Positions 1-11,625 of a DNA stretch of 64,000 nucleotides are shown in pieces. Below the pieces are notes generated by a model, which saw only the letters and a program-made list of their open reading frames with translations, was not told where the DNA came from and did not search any database. Origin of the DNA: Nocardia sp. CNY236 (GTDB lineage: Bacteria; Actinomycetota; Actinomycetes; Mycobacteriales; Mycobacteriaceae); the NCBI RefSeq assembly GCF_000482385.1, contig NZ_AXVD01000016.1:1-64000 (forward strand), given 5' to 3'. Both the position numbers and the translations under genes were made by a program. Position 1 is the first letter of the stretch. Every line of letters begins with the position of its first letter.

Positions 1-3000
1 GTCGCGCTCGGTATGCGTCGTTCGGTCGATCTGGTGGTCGGTATGTATGCGGTGCATGCGGCGGGTGGGGCGTATGTTCCGTTGGATCTGGACCATCCCG
101 CCGACCGCACCCAGTACGTGCTCGATACCGCAGCACCGGTGTGTGTGTTGACTTCTGGTACCGATTTGGAGGTCACCGGACCACGGCAGGTGCGTATCGA
201 TCGGCTCGATCTGTCGCAGTTGTCCGACGCGCCGCTATCGGATGCGGATCGACACAAACCGTTGCGGTCGGCGAACACCGCGTATGTGATCTTCACCTCC
301 GGGTCGACCGGCCGGCCCAAGGGCGTCGCGGTCTCGCACGCAGCGATCGTGAATCGTTTGGTGTGGATGCATGCCGCGTATGGTTTGGCCGCTGATGATG
401 TGGTGTTGCAGAAGACACCAGCGACGTTCGATGTGTCGGTGTGGGAGTTCTTCTGGCCATTGCAGGTCGGCGCCCGTTTGGTGCTCGCACACCCGGATGG
501 TCATCGCGATCCGGCCTACCTGGCGCAGGTCATCGCGCAGGAACGAGTGACCACGGTACATTTCGTGCCGTCGATGTTGTCGGCGTTCATCACCCAGGAG
601 CGGGCAGCCGAATGCAGCGGACTACGCAATGTCTTCGCCTCCGGCGAGGCGTTGCCCGCCGCGACCGCGCAACAGTTGCGTGCGGTGACCGGAGCACGGT
701 TGCACAACCTCTACGGCCCGACCGAGGCAGCGGTCGATGTGACCTTCCACGAGGTCACCGACGAGGACACGGTATCGGTACCCATCGGCGCCCCGGTGTT
801 CAACACCGAGGTGTATGTCCTGGATACCCGGCTACAACCGGTCCCGGTGGGAGTTGCCGGCGAGTTGTACCTGGCGGGCACGCAGTTGGCCCACGGATAT
901 GTCGGTCGCCCTGATCTGACCACCGAGCGGTTCGTGGCCAACCCCTTCGGGGATGCCGGGCGCATGTATCGCACCGGTGACCTGGTGGCATGGACCTCAC
1001 GCGGTGAGCTGGAATACCTGGGTCGCACCGATTTCCAGGTGAAGGTGCGTGGACTACGCATCGAGTTGGGCGAGATCGAGTCGGCGCTGACCGCGGTGGA
1101 GTCGATCGCGCAGGCGGTGGTCGTGCTGCGCTCGGACCAGCACCTCGGTGACCAGTTGGTCGCCTACCTGATCGCGGCCCCACACCACACGGTGGACATC
1201 GAGGCCGTGCGCGCCGATCTGACCCACCGGCTACCGGGATACATGGCGCCCGCAGCGTTCGTCGTGCTCGACCAGTTCCCCCTCAACCCCTCGGGCAAGC
1301 TGGATCGACGCGCGCTTCCCGAGCCAGTGTTCGAAACCAAGACATTCCGGGCGCCGGTGGAACCGGTGCAAGAAATCGTGGCCGGCGCCTTCGCCGAAGC
1401 CCTGGGCGCCGACCGTGTCGGCCTCGACGACGACTTCTTCGCACTGGGCGGCAACTCCCTGATCGCCACCCAAGTAGTCGCCCGACTCGGCGCCGCACTC
1501 GACACCACCCTCGTGGTGCGGGATTTGTTCGAGGCATCGACGGTTGTGGGTCTGGCGGATCGGGTCGCGCGTGGTGTGGGTTCGGGTCGGGGTCGGCCGG
1601 GTTTGGTGGCGCGGCCTCGTCCGGATCGGGTTCCGTTGTCGCCTGCTCAGCAACGGTATTGGTTCTTGAATCAGTTCGATAGTGCGACCTCGGCGGTGGA
1701 CAATATCCCGCTGGCGGTGCGGCTGACGGGTGCGCTGGATGTGGCGGCGTTGCACGCCGCGATCACCGATGTCATCGCTCGCCACGAGATCTTGCATACC
1801 GTGTATCCACGGTCGGTCGATGGCCCGCATCAGGTTATTGTTCCGGCGTCGCCCTCGGGCGTTGCGTTGACTGTGGTGGATGTGTCCGAGGCCGATGTTC
1901 TCGATGCCGTGATCGGGTTCGCTGCGACCACGTTCGATGTGACGGTGCAGGTGCCGTTGGCGGTCGCGTTGTTCCGGATCGCCGTTGACGAATATGTGTT
2001 GGCGTTCACGGTGCATCACGTCGCTGCTGACGGGGCATCGATGGGTCCGTTGGCGCGGGATGTGATGATCGCCTATGCCGCGCGGGTGCGAGGAGAGGCT
2101 CCGCAGTGGCAGCCGTTGGCGGTGCAGTACGCCGATTACGCGTTGTGGCAGCGCGAGGTGTTGGGTGCGGAGGACGACCCCGAGTCGGTGGCCGCGCGGC
2201 AGGTGGCGTATTGGAGCACGGTGCTGGCGGGACTGCCCGATCAGTTGGAGTTGCCCACCGATCGGCCTCGACCAGCACGCCAGTCGTTCCGCGGTAGCGC
2301 GATTCGTTTCCACATCGACCCGCGTCGGCATGCACGGTTGCAGGAGTTGGCGCGTGCGCAGCATGCGTCGTTGTTCATGGTGGTGCACGCGGCGCTGGCG
2401 GTGTTGTTGGCTCGGTTGTCGGGGACAGAGGACATCGCGGTCGGCACCCCGATCGCGGGTCGGGGTGAACGCGAACTCGATGATCTGATCGGCATGTTCG
2501 TCAACACCCTGGTCCTGCGCACCCGCATCGATGCCGGTGAATCGTTCACCGACCTGCTGGCTCGTCAACGAGAAACCGACCTACAAGCCTTCGCCCACGC
2601 CGATGTCCCATTCGAACAGCTCGTCGAAGTCCTCAACCCGGTCCGCTCGACTGCCCGTAACCCATTGTTCCAGGTCGGGCTGTCGTTCCAGAACTTGGCC
2701 GAGACCAGCTTCGAGTTGCCGGGGTTGAGCGTGAGTGCGGTCGACTTCGATTCCCAGCTGGCCAAGACCGACTTGCACATCACCCTGTACGACCGCTACA
2801 CCCCCGACGGTGCACCGGCGGAAATCATCGCCGAATTCGGTTACGCCACAGATCTGTTCGACGCGTCCACGGTGCAGGGTTTCGTCGACCGGTTCGAGCG
2901 TGTCCTCGATGCGGTTGTCGCTGATCCTGCTGTGGTGGTGGGGGATATCGATCTGTTGACCGTTGAGGAAACTCGACGTGTTGTGCACACGTGGAATGGT

Positions 3001-6000
3001 GCGGGTAGCGACCTGGATGTGGCGGCGTCGGAGTCGGTGACGTTGGCGTCGTTGATGGATGCTGCGGTTGTGGGAGGGGCGGGGGATGTGGCGGTGGTTG
3101 TCGATGAGGTTTCGGGTCGATTCGAGGTGACCTATGCGCAGTTGGATGCGCGGGTGAATCGGTTGGCTCGGTATTTGATCGGGCGTGGGGTGGGTCCGGA
3201 GGATCGAGTGGTGTTGGCGATGCGCCGCTCACTCGATTTGGTGGTGGCCATGTATGCCGTGGTCAAGGCAGGTGGGGTGTATGTGCCGGTCGATCCCGAG
3301 CAGCCGGCTGAGCGCGTGGGCTACATTCTGGCTTCGTCGGGAGCGGTCTGCGTGTTGTCGACCCGGCGTGAGGATTTCCATCCGGTGTCGGCGGATGGTG
3401 CGGTGATCGATGTGGTGTGGCTGGATGAGGTGGAGGTGTCGGGGTTCGCCGATACGCCGGTCACCGATGGTGAGCGGGTGGCGCCGGTGCGGGCGGCCAA
3501 TACTGCGTATGTGATTTTCACTTCCGGGTCCACCGGCCGTCCGAAAGGAGTCGCGATCACTCATGGCGCGATCGTGAATCAGTTGCTGTGGAAACGCGCC
3601 GAGTTCGGGATGGACGCTGCGGATGCGGTATTGGTGAAAACGACCGCGACGTTCGATTTGTCGGTGTGGGAGTACTGGTCGGCGCTCGCGTGTGGCGGCC
3701 GGATGGTGCTCGCGACCCCGCAGGGGCATCGTGACCTGCAGTATGTAATGGAGTTGATCACTCGGGAATGGGTGACCACGTTGCATCTGGTGCCATCGAT
3801 GCTGGAGGCGTTGACCACGCTCGGATTGCCGGAATCGGTGTGGCGGATCCTGGCGATCGGGGAGGCCTTACCGGCGAGGTTGGCGCAGCGGGTGCGTCAC
3901 AACCGCCCGCGTACGGAGTTGTTCAATCTGTATGGCCCGACCGAGGCCGCGGTGTCGATCACTCATCATCGGGTCAGCGATACCGATCGGCTGGTGGTAC
4001 CGATCGGTGTGTCGGTGGCGGGTAGCCACACGCTGGTGTTGGACGCGCGCCTGCATCCGGTGCCGGTTGGGGTGGTAGGCGAGTTGTATCTGGCGGGTGT
4101 GCAGTTGGCGCGTGGCTACCATGGACGCGCCGACCTGACGACCGAGCGTTTCGTAGCCGATCCGTTCGGTGCACCGAGTGAACGCATGTACCGCACCGGT
4201 GATCTGGTGCGGTGGAGTGCGGGTGGGGAGTTGGAGTACGTCGGGCGCGTGGATTTCCAGGTCAAGATCCGTGGGTTCCGGATCGAGCTGGGGGAGATCG
4301 AAACCGTGCTGGCGGCCCAGCCCGGTGTGACCGCGGCGGTGGTCGTCGCCCACCACGACTCCCACACCGGTGACCGGTTGGTCGCCTATGTCGTGGTCGC
4401 CGACCCCGACCGGTTCGATACCCACACTCTGCGGACTGCGGTGTCGGGTCGGTTGCCGTCCTATATGGTGCCCACACTGGTGATCGCGCTACCAGAATTG
4501 CCGGTGACGGTCAACGGCAAACTCGACCGTAAAGCCCTACCCGAGCCGGTGTTCGAAACCCACACCTACCGTCCTCCCTCGACCCCGATCGAGGAAATCA
4601 TCGCCGCGGTATTCACCGACGTCCTCGGTGTCACTCGGGTCGGTGTCGACGACCACTTCTTCACCCTCGGCGGTGACAGCATCCTGTCCATCCAGCTGGT
4701 CTCGCAGGCCAGACTGCGCGGGGTGATATTCACTCCACGTGATGTCTTCGAGCGGTCGACAGTGGCTGCGCTTGCCGAGATCGCCACGCTCGTTGGCGAG
4801 GACGGAAACATCCCGCTCGTTGAACTGGCCGGCAGGGGCGTCGGCGAGATCCCGTTGACTGCGAACATGCATCGATTCCTTGCGAGCGGTCACTCTCGCC
4901 AACGCCTTGCAAAGACCATGGTGTTGCGTCTGCCCGAGGCCGTCGATCGGGGAAGTCTGGTTGCCACGATCGGGACCGTGCTCGACCATCACGACGTGCT
5001 TCGGTCGCGTCTGGGGCGAATCGGTCCGGATTGGCGGTGGGAGACGCTGGAACGAGGCTCGGTCGACGCTGATGCTCTGATTCAACGGATCCAGCTCACT
5101 GCCGAACTGGGTGATGCCGCACTGGCCGAGGTCGGCGCCAAGGCATTGGAAGCAGCGCAGAGCAGGCTCGATCCCCCGAACGCCGTGATGGTCCAGTTCG
5201 TTTGGTTCGCTTTCGGGGAGACACCGAGTTCCGAGGCCGTCCATGCGGCGGCGGGGGGAATGGACGCCACCAGAGGTATCGACCAGCGCCACGACATGCT
5301 GTTGATCGTCGCGCACCACTTCGTGGTCGACAGCGTCTCCTGGGGCATTCTGATCTCTGATCTCGCTGTCGCGTGGTCGCAGGTGGCCGCTGGGCAGCCG
5401 GTGACGTTGCCGGTCAACGGCACGTCGATGCGGCGTTGGTCGCACAGCTTGGTCGATGCAGCGCATATGCCGGAACGGGTCGCGGAACTACCGTTTTGGC
5501 AGGAGGTCTTGGCTACGCCCGATCCACTACTCGGTGTGCGGCCGTTCGACCCGCAGCTCGACACAGTGGCGAGTGTCGATCGGATCGAAGTGACGGTGCC
5601 CACCGAGGTTACCGAGGCCGTGCTCGACACGCTTCCCACGCTCTACCACGGTGACGTGAACGATGGGTTGCTTTCGGCGTTGGCCATGGCGGTTCTCCGC
5701 TGGCGTGGCGATGGTTCGGACACCATATTGGTCGAGTTGGAAGGCCACGGCCGCGAAGAGAACGTCGTGCCAGGTGCGGATCTTTCACGCACTGTGGGCT
5801 GGTTCTCCACCTCGTACCCGGTTCGACTCGACCTGACCGACGCCGATCTCATCGACGCTTACACAGGCGGCGCTGCGCTGGGCGAGATTGTCCAGTCGAT
5901 CAAGGAGCAGCTACGTGCGGTGCCCGACACGGGTCTCGGATACGGACTGCTGCGGCAGTTGAACACGGAGACCGCGCAACTGCTCGGCAACGGGGAGGAT

Positions 6001-8541
6001 TCCTTCGATGCCGTCCAGATCGGTTTCAAATACCTGGGTCGGGTTTCAGCTGAGGGGGTCCTCGGACAGCGTGCCGAGATCGGCTGGGCGCCGGTGGACG
6101 ACCTCGGTCGGCTCGATGCCGACCTGGACCTGGACATGCCGGCCAACGCGACGATCGACATCGACGCAATCGTGACCGACACAGCCGACGGACCACAGTT
6201 GGGCGCTTCATTTGCGTTCCCACGCGGTCTGCTCGGCACGCAGCAGGTGCAGGAGTTCGCCGACGGATGGGTCGAGGCGCTCACGGCACTGGCCGAGCAT
6301 GTGCGCCGGCCAGGCGTAGGTGGTTTCACGCCGTCGGATATGCCGTTGGTGCGGGTACGGCAACACGACCTCGAGCTGTGGGAACGCACCTACCCCGGGC
6401 TCGTCGAGGTGTGGCCGCTGTCTCCGCTGCAGTCGGGCCTGTTGTTCCATGCGTTGATGACCCAGTCGACCACGGACGTCTACACCATGCAGGCCGTGGT
6501 GGACTTGAGCGGTGCTCTGGACGTGGCTCGGTTGCGGACGGCCGTACAGGGCATCATCGACCGATACCAGAACTTGCGTACCGCATTCGTTTCCGATGTC
6601 GAGGGACGCGCCGTCCAGGTAGCACTCGATCGGGTCGAGCTCCCGTGGCGGGAAGTGGATCTCACCGAATTGGCCGTGGAACAGCGGATCGTCGAACTGC
6701 GCAAGCAGGTCGCGGCCGATCGGGCGACCCGCTTCGACATGTCCGTCCCGCCATTGCTTCGCTTCACGCTGTTGCGTAGCGCCGACGCGCAATGGCATCT
6801 GGCCATCACCATCCACCACATCCTGCTGGATGGCTGGTCGATGCCGCTGCTCATGCGGGATCTGCTGGTGCTCTACGCGGTACGTGGCGATCAGAGTGCA
6901 TTGCCTCGGGTGCCCTCCTACCGCACTTTCCTGAGTTGGCTGGCCGGGCGCGACCGAGACGCTTCGTTGCGCGCCTGGGCAGACGCGTTGGACGGTGTCA
7001 CCGAACCCACCCAGTTGGCTGCGCAACCCCGGTCCGCGGAGACCTATGAAGTCGGCAAGCTGGTCACCGAGATCGATGCCGACCACACGCGCCGGATCAC
7101 CAAGCACGCAGCCGAACTCGGAATCACGGTGAACACACTGGTGCAGGCGGCCTGGGGCATCTTGCTCGGCCGCCTCACCGGTCGTGGTGATGTGATATTC
7201 GGTGCGACAGTGTCCGGTCGCCCAGCTGATCTGCCCGACGTCGAATCCATGGTGGGTCTGTTCATCAATACGCTGCCGGTCCGGCTACGGATCGACGATG
7301 GTCAGACCATCGGAAGGCTGTTGCAGCGGCTGCAACGGGAGCAGGCGGAGCTCCTCGATCATCACTACGTGGGGCTGACAGATATCCAGAGGGCGTGGCA
7401 CGCACAGGCCGGAATCTCGGGATCGGCGCCCATGTTCGACACGTTGGTCGTGTTCGAGTCGTATCCGATGGACAAGGACGCTATTGCGGCGGCCAGCTCG
7501 ATCGACGGCATGTCGGTGACCGGCGTCGGCGTCGATGACGCCACCCACTACCCGCTGACCCTTCTCGTGGTCGCCGAGTCGACGATCCAGCTCACCCTGA
7601 AGTACTTGGACAGCCGGTTCACTGCCGACGAGGTGCAAACCCTCGCGCAGCGACTGGTGCGGGTACTCGAAGCACTGCACGGCGATCCGGATGTTGCGGT
7701 GGGCGAGATCGATATCCTGGATGCGGCCGAACGTGACCGACTACTGGCCGATTCCGCAGGGGCAGCAGCTTCGGTGTCCGAGCCGGTCGGCCGAGTGGGA
7801 GCGCGCACCGTAGCGTCGGTGCTCTCCGAGATGGTCGAGGAGGATCCGGCGGCGCCCGCCGTGCTGGAGGGGGACGAAGAGGTCGCCTACCAGGTGCTGG
7901 ATCGGCGTTCTTCACAGCTGGCCAGGGTACTCATCGAGATTGGCGCAGGCCCGGGCGACATTGTCGCGGTGGCGCTTCCACACACGGTGGAGTCGATCGT
8001 CGCGGTGTGGGCGGTACAGAAGGCCGGTGCGGCGTGCCTGCTCGGGGAAGGGCTCGCAGCGGACGAGCTCTCCGTTGCGGGAGCCGGGTTCGGGATCGCG
8101 CTGGAGCCGTTGGCCGACAGTGAGATTCGCTGGGTGGAACTGGGTGACCAGCGCACGCAAGCAGAACTCGCCTCGGCGCCGGCGCACCCGGTGTCGTACG
8201 CCGATCGAGTCCGCCCGCTCAGTGCACAGCACCCGGCGTTCGTCGTCGTGACGGAGGGAGAGGTTGTGGTGCTCTCCCAGAGCGAGGCGCTCGCCCAGGC
8301 CGAACGGGTGCGTGAGCAGTACGAGATCGATTACGAGTCGACCACGTTTACCACCGCCGCGTCCGGGCGCGTGGCGCTGCTCGAATTCCTTGCCGCTGCC
8401 ACCGCCGGGGCGCTGTCGGTCCTGCCGACCGGCGATCTCACCGCAGACCTGAGCGAAGGGGAAGTAACCCACTGGTTCGTTGCCCCCGGTGACTCGACCG
8501 CAGCGAGTGCCGATGAGGTCCAGATCGTGATCGTGGAGTAG
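1..8541 (+). CDS. Nonribosomal peptide synthetase, 5'-truncated by window (A-T-C-A-T-E-C-A')
   Basis: The reading frame is open from base 1, so the N-terminus lies outside the window. Domains in order: adenylation A1 ([10 protein letters not shown] near 295), carrier T1 (LGGNS near 1450), condensation C1 (HHVAADG near 2015), A2 ([10 protein letters not shown] near 3520), T2 (LGGDS near 4665, the variant typical before epimerases), epimerization E ([10 protein letters not shown] near 5320; [10 protein letters not shown] near 5800), condensation C2 (HHILLDGWS near 6817), then about 235 residues resembling only the first half of an A domain (7810-8541). My manual pocket alignment gives DVWHFSLVDK for A1, the classical serine code, and DLWHLILVSK for A2, which I cannot assign. 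E after T2 predicts a D-residue at position two. There is no thioesterase, so release by the last C domain or by a separate enzyme is inferred. The product is unknown. Confidence 0.95.
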   Translation, partial: VALGMRRSVDLVVGMYAVHAAGGAYVPLDLDHPADRTQYVLDTAAPVCVLTSGTDLEVTGPRQVRIDRLDLSQLSDAPLSDADRHKPLRSANTAYVIFTSGSTGRPKGVAVSHAAIVNRLVWMHAAYGLAADDVVLQKTPATFDVSVWEFFWPLQVGARLVLAHPDGHRDPAYLAQVIAQERVTTVHFVPSMLSAFITQERAAECSGLRNVFASGEALPAATAQQLRAVTGARLHNLYGPTEAAVDVTFHEVTDEDTVSVPIGAPVFNTEVYVLDTRLQPVPVGVAGELYLAGTQLAHGYVGRPDLTTERFVANPFGDAGRMYRTGDLVAWTSRGELEYLGRTDFQVKVRGLRIELGEIESALTAVESIAQAVVVLRSDQHLGDQLVAYLIAAPHHTVDIEAVRADLTHRLPGYMAPAAFVVLDQFPLNPSGKLDRRALPEPVFETKTFRAPVEPVQEIVAGAFAEALGADRVGLDDDFFALGGNSLIATQVVARLGAALDTTLVVRDLFEASTVVGLADRVARGVGSGRGRPGLVARPRPDRVPLSPAQQRYWFLNQFDSATSAVDNIPLAVRLTGALDVAALHAAITDVIARHEILHTVYPRSVDGPHQVIVPASPSGVALTVVDVSEADVLDAVIGFAATTFDVTVQVPLAVALFRIAVDEYVLAFTVHHVAADGASMGPLARDVMIAYAARVRGEAPQWQPLAVQYADYALWQREVLGAEDDPESVAARQVAYWSTVLAGLPDQLELPTDRPRPARQSFRGSAIRFHIDPRRHARLQELARAQHASLFMVVHAALAVLLARLSGTEDIAVGTPIAGRGERELDDLIGMFVNTLVLRTRIDAGESFTDLLARQRETDLQAFAHADVPFEQLVEVLNPVRSTARNPLFQVGLSFQNLAETSFELPGLSVSAVDFDSQLAKTDLHITLYDRYTPDGAPAEIIAEFGYATDLFDASTVQGFVDRFERVLDAVVADPAVVVGDIDLLTVEETRRVVHTWNGAGSDLDVAASESVTLASLMDAAVVGGAGDVAVVVDEVSGRFEVTYAQLDARVNRLARYLIGRGVGPEDRVVLAMRRSLDLVVAMYAVVKAGGVYVPVDPEQPAERVGYILASSGAVCVLSTRREDFHPVSADGAVIDVVWLDEVEVSGFADTPVTDGERVAPVRAANTAYVIFTSGSTGRPKGVAITHGAIVNQLLWKRAEFGMDAADAVLVKTTATFDLSVWEYWSALACGGRMVLATPQGHRDLQYVMELITREWVTTLHLVPSMLEALTTLGLPESVWRILAIGEALPARLAQRVRHNRPRTELFNLYGPTEAAVSITHHRVSDTDRLVVPIGVSVAGSHTLVLDARLHPVPVGVVGELYLAGVQLARGYHGRADLTTERFVADPFGAPSERMYRTGDLVRWSAGGELEYVGRVDFQVKIRGFRIELGEIETVLAAQPGVTAAVVVAHHDSHTGDRLVAYVVVADPDRFDTHTLRTAVSGRLPSYMVPTLVIALPELPVTVNGKLDRKALPEPVFETHTYRPPSTPIEEIIAAVFTDVLGVTRVGVDDHFFTLGGDSILSIQLVSQARLRGVIFTPRDVFERSTVAALAEIATLVGEDGNIPLVELAGRGVGEIPLTANMHRFLASGHSRQRLAKTMVLRLPEAVDRGSLVATIGTVLDHHDVLRSRLGRIGPDWRWETLERGSVDADALIQRIQLTAELGDAALAEVGAKALEAAQSRLDPPNAVMVQFVWFAFGETPSSEAVHAAAGGMDATRGIDQRHDMLLIVAHHFVVDSVSWGILISDLAVAWSQVAAGQPVTLPVNGTSMRRWSHSLVDAAHMPERVAELPFWQEVLATPDPLLGVRPFDPQLDTVASVDRIEVTVPTEVTEAVLDTLPTLYHGDVNDGLLSALAMAVLRWRGDGSDTILVELEGHGREENVVPGADLSRTVGWFSTSYPVRLDLTDADLIDAYTGGAALGEIVQSIKEQLRAVPDTGLGYGLLRQLNTETAQLLGNGEDSFDAVQIGFKYLGRVSAEGVLGQRAEIGWAPVDDLGRLDADLDLDMPANATIDIDAIVTDTADGPQLGASFAFPRGLLGTQQVQEFADGWVEALTALAEHVRRPGVGGFTPSDMPLVRVRQHDLELWERTYPGLVEVWPLSPLQSGLLFHALMTQSTTDVYTMQAVVDLSGALDVARLRTAVQGIIDRYQNLRTAFVSDVEGRAVQVALDRVELPWREVDLTELAVEQRIVELRKQVAADRATRFDMSVPPLLRFTLLRSADAQWHLAITIHHILLDGWSMPLLMRDLLVLYAVRGDQSALPRVPSYRTFLSWLAGRDRDASLRAWADALDGVTEPTQLAAQPRSAETYEVGKLVTEIDADHTRRITKHAAELGITVNTLVQAAWGILLGRLTGRGDVIFGATVSGRPADLPDVESMVGLFINTLPVRLRIDDGQTIGRLLQRLQREQAELLDHHYVGLTDIQRAWHAQAGISGSAPMFDTLVVFESYPMDKDAIAAASSIDGMSVTGVGVDDATHYPLTLLVVAESTIQLTLKYLDSRFTADEVQTLAQRLVRVLEALHGDPDVAVGEIDILDAAERDRLLADSAGAAASVSEPVGRVGARTVASVLSEMVEEDPAAPAVLEGDEEVAYQVLDRRSSQLARVLIEIGAGPGDIVAVALPHTVESIVAVWAVQKAGAACLLGEGLAADELSVAGAGFGIALEPLADSEIRWVELGDQRTQAELASAPAHPVSYADRVRPLSAQHPAFVVVTEGEVVVLSQSEALAQAERVREQYEIDYESTTFTTAASGRVALLEFLAAATAGALSVLPTGDLTADLSEGEVTHWFVAPGDSTAASADEVQIVIVE

Positions 8542-8565
8542 GACTCGCAGAGTGTGTCGAGCGTT

Positions 8566-9096
8566 CTACCGGGTAGGAGGTGCGATCTGCCAGTGTTCCT
8601 GCAGAGCGTTCGCGATCTGAGGGAGCACGGTCACCGGAATCCGCTTGGTCCGCAGGGCCGCGCGGATTTCGGTGACTTGGTTGCGTTTACGCAGATCATA
8701 GGCGCCGGAGACGGGTCCGACCACCGGCGGTATGGACAACAGGACGAGTTCGTCGTATGGGTCTTCGGTACCGGACAGATCCAAGGTCAACGACCAACGC
8801 GAGTGTTCATCGAGCGTGAAGCGACCCGCCGCCACTCGGTCCCAGGACATGCGGTCTACCGCCCACGGCGTCCGGAGGTAGATGGCGTGCTCGGTGAGCA
8901 GGACGACGTCTCTGCTGAACAGCGCCACTGTGGTGGCGATGCCGAAGAGTCCACCGACGAGTAGTCCGGTGAATATGCGGTTCACACCGAACGCAGCTAC
9001 GACTCCGCCGCAGATCGCGGTGACCACGACGATGCCCAGCGTGCTGTAGAGCGCTGCCCGCCACGCCGGTACCACGCCCGCTCGCACCGATGTCAT
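8566..9096 (-). CDS. Membrane protein with PH-like domain, function unknown
   Basis: The 176-residue protein has two hydrophobic N-terminal segments, about residues 13-35 and 40-60. A soluble C-terminal half follows in which LLTEHAIYLRTPW and MSWDRV resemble the small bacterial PH-like domains fused to membrane anchors. It ends 24 bases from the convergent NRPS and starts 52 bases after the encapsulin gene on the same strand, so it could be the last gene of that transcript. No catalytic motif is visible and the family assignment is tentative. Confidence 0.7.
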   Translation of the reverse strand: MTSVRAGVVPAWRAALYSTLGIVVVTAICGGVVAAFGVNRIFTGLLVGGLFGIATTVALFSRDVVLLTEHAIYLRTPWAVDRMSWDRVAAGRFTLDEHSRWSLTLDLSGTEDPYDELVLLSIPPVVGPVSGAYDLRKRNQVTEIRAALRTKRIPVTVLPQIANALQEHWQIAPPTR

Positions 9097-9148
9097 CCCC
9101 GTTGTCTCCAGCCCATGGACGGATCGCTACCTCCCGACCCAGGCACGC

Positions 9149-9949
9149 TCACACGGTCAGTGCGACGGCAGCCTCTGCGGAGTTCACCAGAAACGTCGAG
9201 CTCTGCTGGAAGTAGAGCTGGACCGACGATGCATCGTGCGACAGGTACCCGATGGACAGATCCTGGCCGATGTGCAGATCGAAGTCGCCGCCGCGAGTAG
9301 TGAGCACGATCGCTCCGGTTATGGCCGGGGCCCAGATGATCTCACCTTCGGGGATCAGTCGCTCGAGATGCGTGCGGATCGGGTGACCGTGGTCGGCAGT
9401 CTCGCTGACGGCGGTGTACAGTTCGGCGCTCAGCAGCACGGAGTACGGCCCGTCGATGCCGGCCAACCGCAAGGCGCTCAATGCTTGCGCGATCACTTCC
9501 GGGACCAGTCGGGGGTCGCTGGGCAAGGTGATCGGTCGGTTGGTACTGCTGGCTCGGATGCCGGCGATGTGTGCGGCCGGATATCCTTCGAAAATTGCCC
9601 GATCCTCGGCGAATGCGATCTTCTTCGCGGCGCTTTTCACCGGGTCGAGGTCGATGTCCTGGGCGCCCCGTTCGACGTTGTCGAGGTCCTCGCGCGCAAG
9701 GGTGAACGGCACTCGCATCTCGACCAGCGGCACGGCCACCCGCTGCCGGGCGAACACTCCGTCACTGGGCGCGTCGATGACCGTGGTATGGCCAGTGCCC
9801 ACCGCGGAGTAGTCCGTACCGTGCGGGCCGGACATGTCCACGACGCGGCGGCCTGCGATATGCCGCTTGAACGTGCGCGTCGCCTCCTGCTCGATGGCTG
9901 TCCACGCTGCGGGAGTGACCGGTGCGAGGTCGCGATGGAGGTTGTTCAT
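9149..9949 (-). CDS. Encapsulin nanocompartment shell protein (family 1)
   Basis: The 266-residue protein matches the size and conserved pattern of HK97-fold encapsulins that self-assemble into a hollow protein shell. It begins MNNLHRDLAPVTPAAW and contains the conserved GRRVVD stretch near residue 35 and a C-terminal QLYFQQSSTFLV strand. The start at 9949 is supported by AAGGAG about 9 bases upstream and by an ATGA overlap with the stop of the upstream DyP peroxidase. Translation is therefore coupled to the cargo gene. The DyP protein ends in an encapsulation peptide, so the shell almost certainly packages it. A much longer upstream open frame exists but overlaps the peroxidase and was not used. 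Confidence 0.95.
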   Translation of the reverse strand: MNNLHRDLAPVTPAAWTAIEQEATRTFKRHIAGRRVVDMSGPHGTDYSAVGTGHTTVIDAPSDGVFARQRVAVPLVEMRVPFTLAREDLDNVERGAQDIDLDPVKSAAKKIAFAEDRAIFEGYPAAHIAGIRASSTNRPITLPSDPRLVPEVIAQALSALRLAGIDGPYSVLLSAELYTAVSETADHGHPIRTHLERLIPEGEIIWAPAITGAIVLTTRGGDFDLHIGQDLSIGYLSHDASSVQLYFQQSSTFLVNSAEAAVALTV

Positions 9950-10998
9950 GACCGGGAGCTCCTTTTCAATGTGCCGATACCGAGCGCGCCCGTGGTCGAA
10001 TTCGGGGGTGTGCCCGACGGACTCGGGGGATCGGCCTCGCCGCCGGGTGGTGCGAGTTGCGTCGGCTCCCATGGAGCCGACGGTAAATTGTCGAGAAAAT
10101 CGATGGTCGGGGTGAAGAACGAGGTACCGGTGACCGCCACGGAGAAATCCAGGATGCGGTCGTAGGCGGCGCGGTCCGTGCCCAGGAACATCCGCGAGAG
10201 CATGCGTTCGGTCACGCTCGGTGTGGCGGCGTAGGCGATGTAGTAGGTGCCGAACTCGCCGTCGGCCACGCTGCCGAATGGCATATTGGCTCGCAGGATC
10301 TGCAGTTGACTCCCATCTGGATCGATGAGTGTGTTGATCGCGACGTGTGAGTTCGCGGGCTTGTCGTCGTCGGAGAGTTCGACATCGGCCAGTTTGGTGC
10401 GGCCGATCACCTGTTGCTGCTCCTCGACCGGGAGCGCGCGCCAATCCGCCAGCCGGTGGGTGTACTTCTGCACGATCACATAGCTCCCGCCGGCGAAGTT
10501 CGGGTCTTCGTCGCCGATCAATGCGGCCGCGGTGGCTGCGCGTCCCTCTGGGTTCTCCGTGCCGTCCACGAACCCCAGCAGATCGCGTTGTTCGAAGTAG
10601 CGAAATCCGACGGTCTCGTCCACGATTGTCGCTGCCCCAGCCAAGCGGTCGGCGATGGTCATGGCCAATTCGAAGCAGGCATCGTGCGACTCGGCCTTGA
10701 GGTGGAACAGCACGTCGCCTGGGGTCGCAGGTGCGGTGTGCCGGGCGCCGGTGAATCCAGGGAAATCGTGGAGTTCTGCGGGCTTGTGTCCGGCGAAGAG
10801 TCGGTCCCAGGCTGCCGATCCGATCGAGGTGATGCAGGTGAGGCCGGCGCCCGGTACACGGAAGCCGATCGAGCGGCGCAGCCCATTGATGTCGGCGAGC
10901 AGGTTACGTACCGTTTCCTCGCCGCCCTCGTCGATCGTGACGACCACGAAGATCGCTGCTGGCGTGAGCGGTTCGAGGATCGGTTGCGGCTCACCCAT
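9946..10998 (-). CDS. Dye-decolorizing (DyP) heme peroxidase, encapsulin cargo
   Basis: The 350-residue protein is a DyP-type heme peroxidase that uses H2O2 to oxidise bulky substrates. The hallmark GFVDGTENP (GxxDG with the catalytic Asp) lies near residue 145, and the heme-ligand region around NSHVAINT lies near residue 215. A Pro/Gly/Ser-rich linker of about 35 residues leads to the C-terminal GALGIGTLKRSS, which closely matches the encapsulation-targeting peptide of encapsulin cargo (GSLGIGSLKR type). The encapsulin gene overlaps its stop by four bases. No Shine-Dalgarno precedes the ATG, and a TAATGT box about 9 bases upstream could be the -10 of a leaderless transcript, which is weak inference. 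Confidence 0.96.
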   Translation of the reverse strand: MGEPQPILEPLTPAAIFVVVTIDEGGEETVRNLLADINGLRRSIGFRVPGAGLTCITSIGSAAWDRLFAGHKPAELHDFPGFTGARHTAPATPGDVLFHLKAESHDACFELAMTIADRLAGAATIVDETVGFRYFEQRDLLGFVDGTENPEGRAATAAALIGDEDPNFAGGSYVIVQKYTHRLADWRALPVEEQQQVIGRTKLADVELSDDDKPANSHVAINTLIDPDGSQLQILRANMPFGSVADGEFGTYYIAYAATPSVTERMLSRMFLGTDRAAYDRILDFSVAVTGTSFFTPTIDFLDNLPSAPWEPTQLAPPGGEADPPSPSGTPPNSTTGALGIGTLKRSSRS

Positions 10999-11103
10999 GG
11001 GCGATACATTACTGGCCGGTTGTGTTGCTCCGTGCGGCCGGTCGGGGTGATGTGTCGCCGCCGTTCGGCGTGATGCGGTCGACGCGAGGTCTACCGCGGC
11101 CGA

Positions 11104-11430
11104 CTACTTCGAAACAGTCAGGAGAAAGGTCACATCGTCGATGGCCTTCACACTGTGGCGGGCTCGGGGCACGACGAGCAGATCGCCAGCCGACCCCTTC
11201 CATTCGTTGGCCCCACTGGTCAGCGTCAGTGTGCCACTGAGGACCAGCACGGTGGCTTCGCCGGCGTTGTCGTGCTCGGCCAAACTTCGTCCGGCGGCCA
11301 GGCCGACCACAGTCTGCCGCAGAGCGTGCGTATGGCCACCATAGACGGTCTGTGAGCTGCGCCCGCTCGTTGCGGTGGCAGCCAGCTTCAGTTGTTGGCG
11401 CGCGAGTGCGGTCAGCGACTTCTTGTCCAT
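11104..11430 (-). CDS. Small cupin-domain protein
   Basis: This 108-residue single-domain protein has a cupin beta-barrel pattern. It shows GHTHALRQTVVGLAAGRSLAEHDN in outline (His residues near 34-36 and 53), then EATVLVLSGTLTLTS and a second motif GDLLVVPRARHSVKA. Proteins of this type bind a metal or small ligand and are often stress- or antioxidant-related. It lies 105 bases upstream of the DyP-encapsulin pair on the same strand, so co-expression is possible. No substrate can be inferred. Confidence 0.82.
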   Translation of the reverse strand: MDKKSLTALARQQLKLAATATSGRSSQTVYGGHTHALRQTVVGLAAGRSLAEHDNAGEATVLVLSGTLTLTSGANEWKGSAGDLLVVPRARHSVKAIDDVTFLLTVSK

Positions 11431-11625
11431 ACACCGCCCCTTTCGCTAATCCCACAGCCGACGCCGGAGTGGTGGCAACGGCTCGAGGCCTCCAGGCGGA
11501 ACCGGCGCTCGACCGCCACGCTCGAGGCCGAGTGGGACCGACCTGTTGCGAGGCTTCGCCGGTTGGCGCGGGTTTTCCCGCACTTGCCGAACAGCATATC
11601 TGGCCGGCTCGACAAGACCACCCTG

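Noticed and set aside
1231..2568. 445-codon minus-strand open frame within the NRPS
   Set aside because: Antisense to C1 with no motifs, and composition rich in Arg/His/Gln as expected of shadow frames in GC-rich DNA.
9950..10444. N-terminal extension of the encapsulin frame
   Set aside because: Overlaps the DyP gene entirely; the AAGGAG and family N-terminus support the 9949 start.
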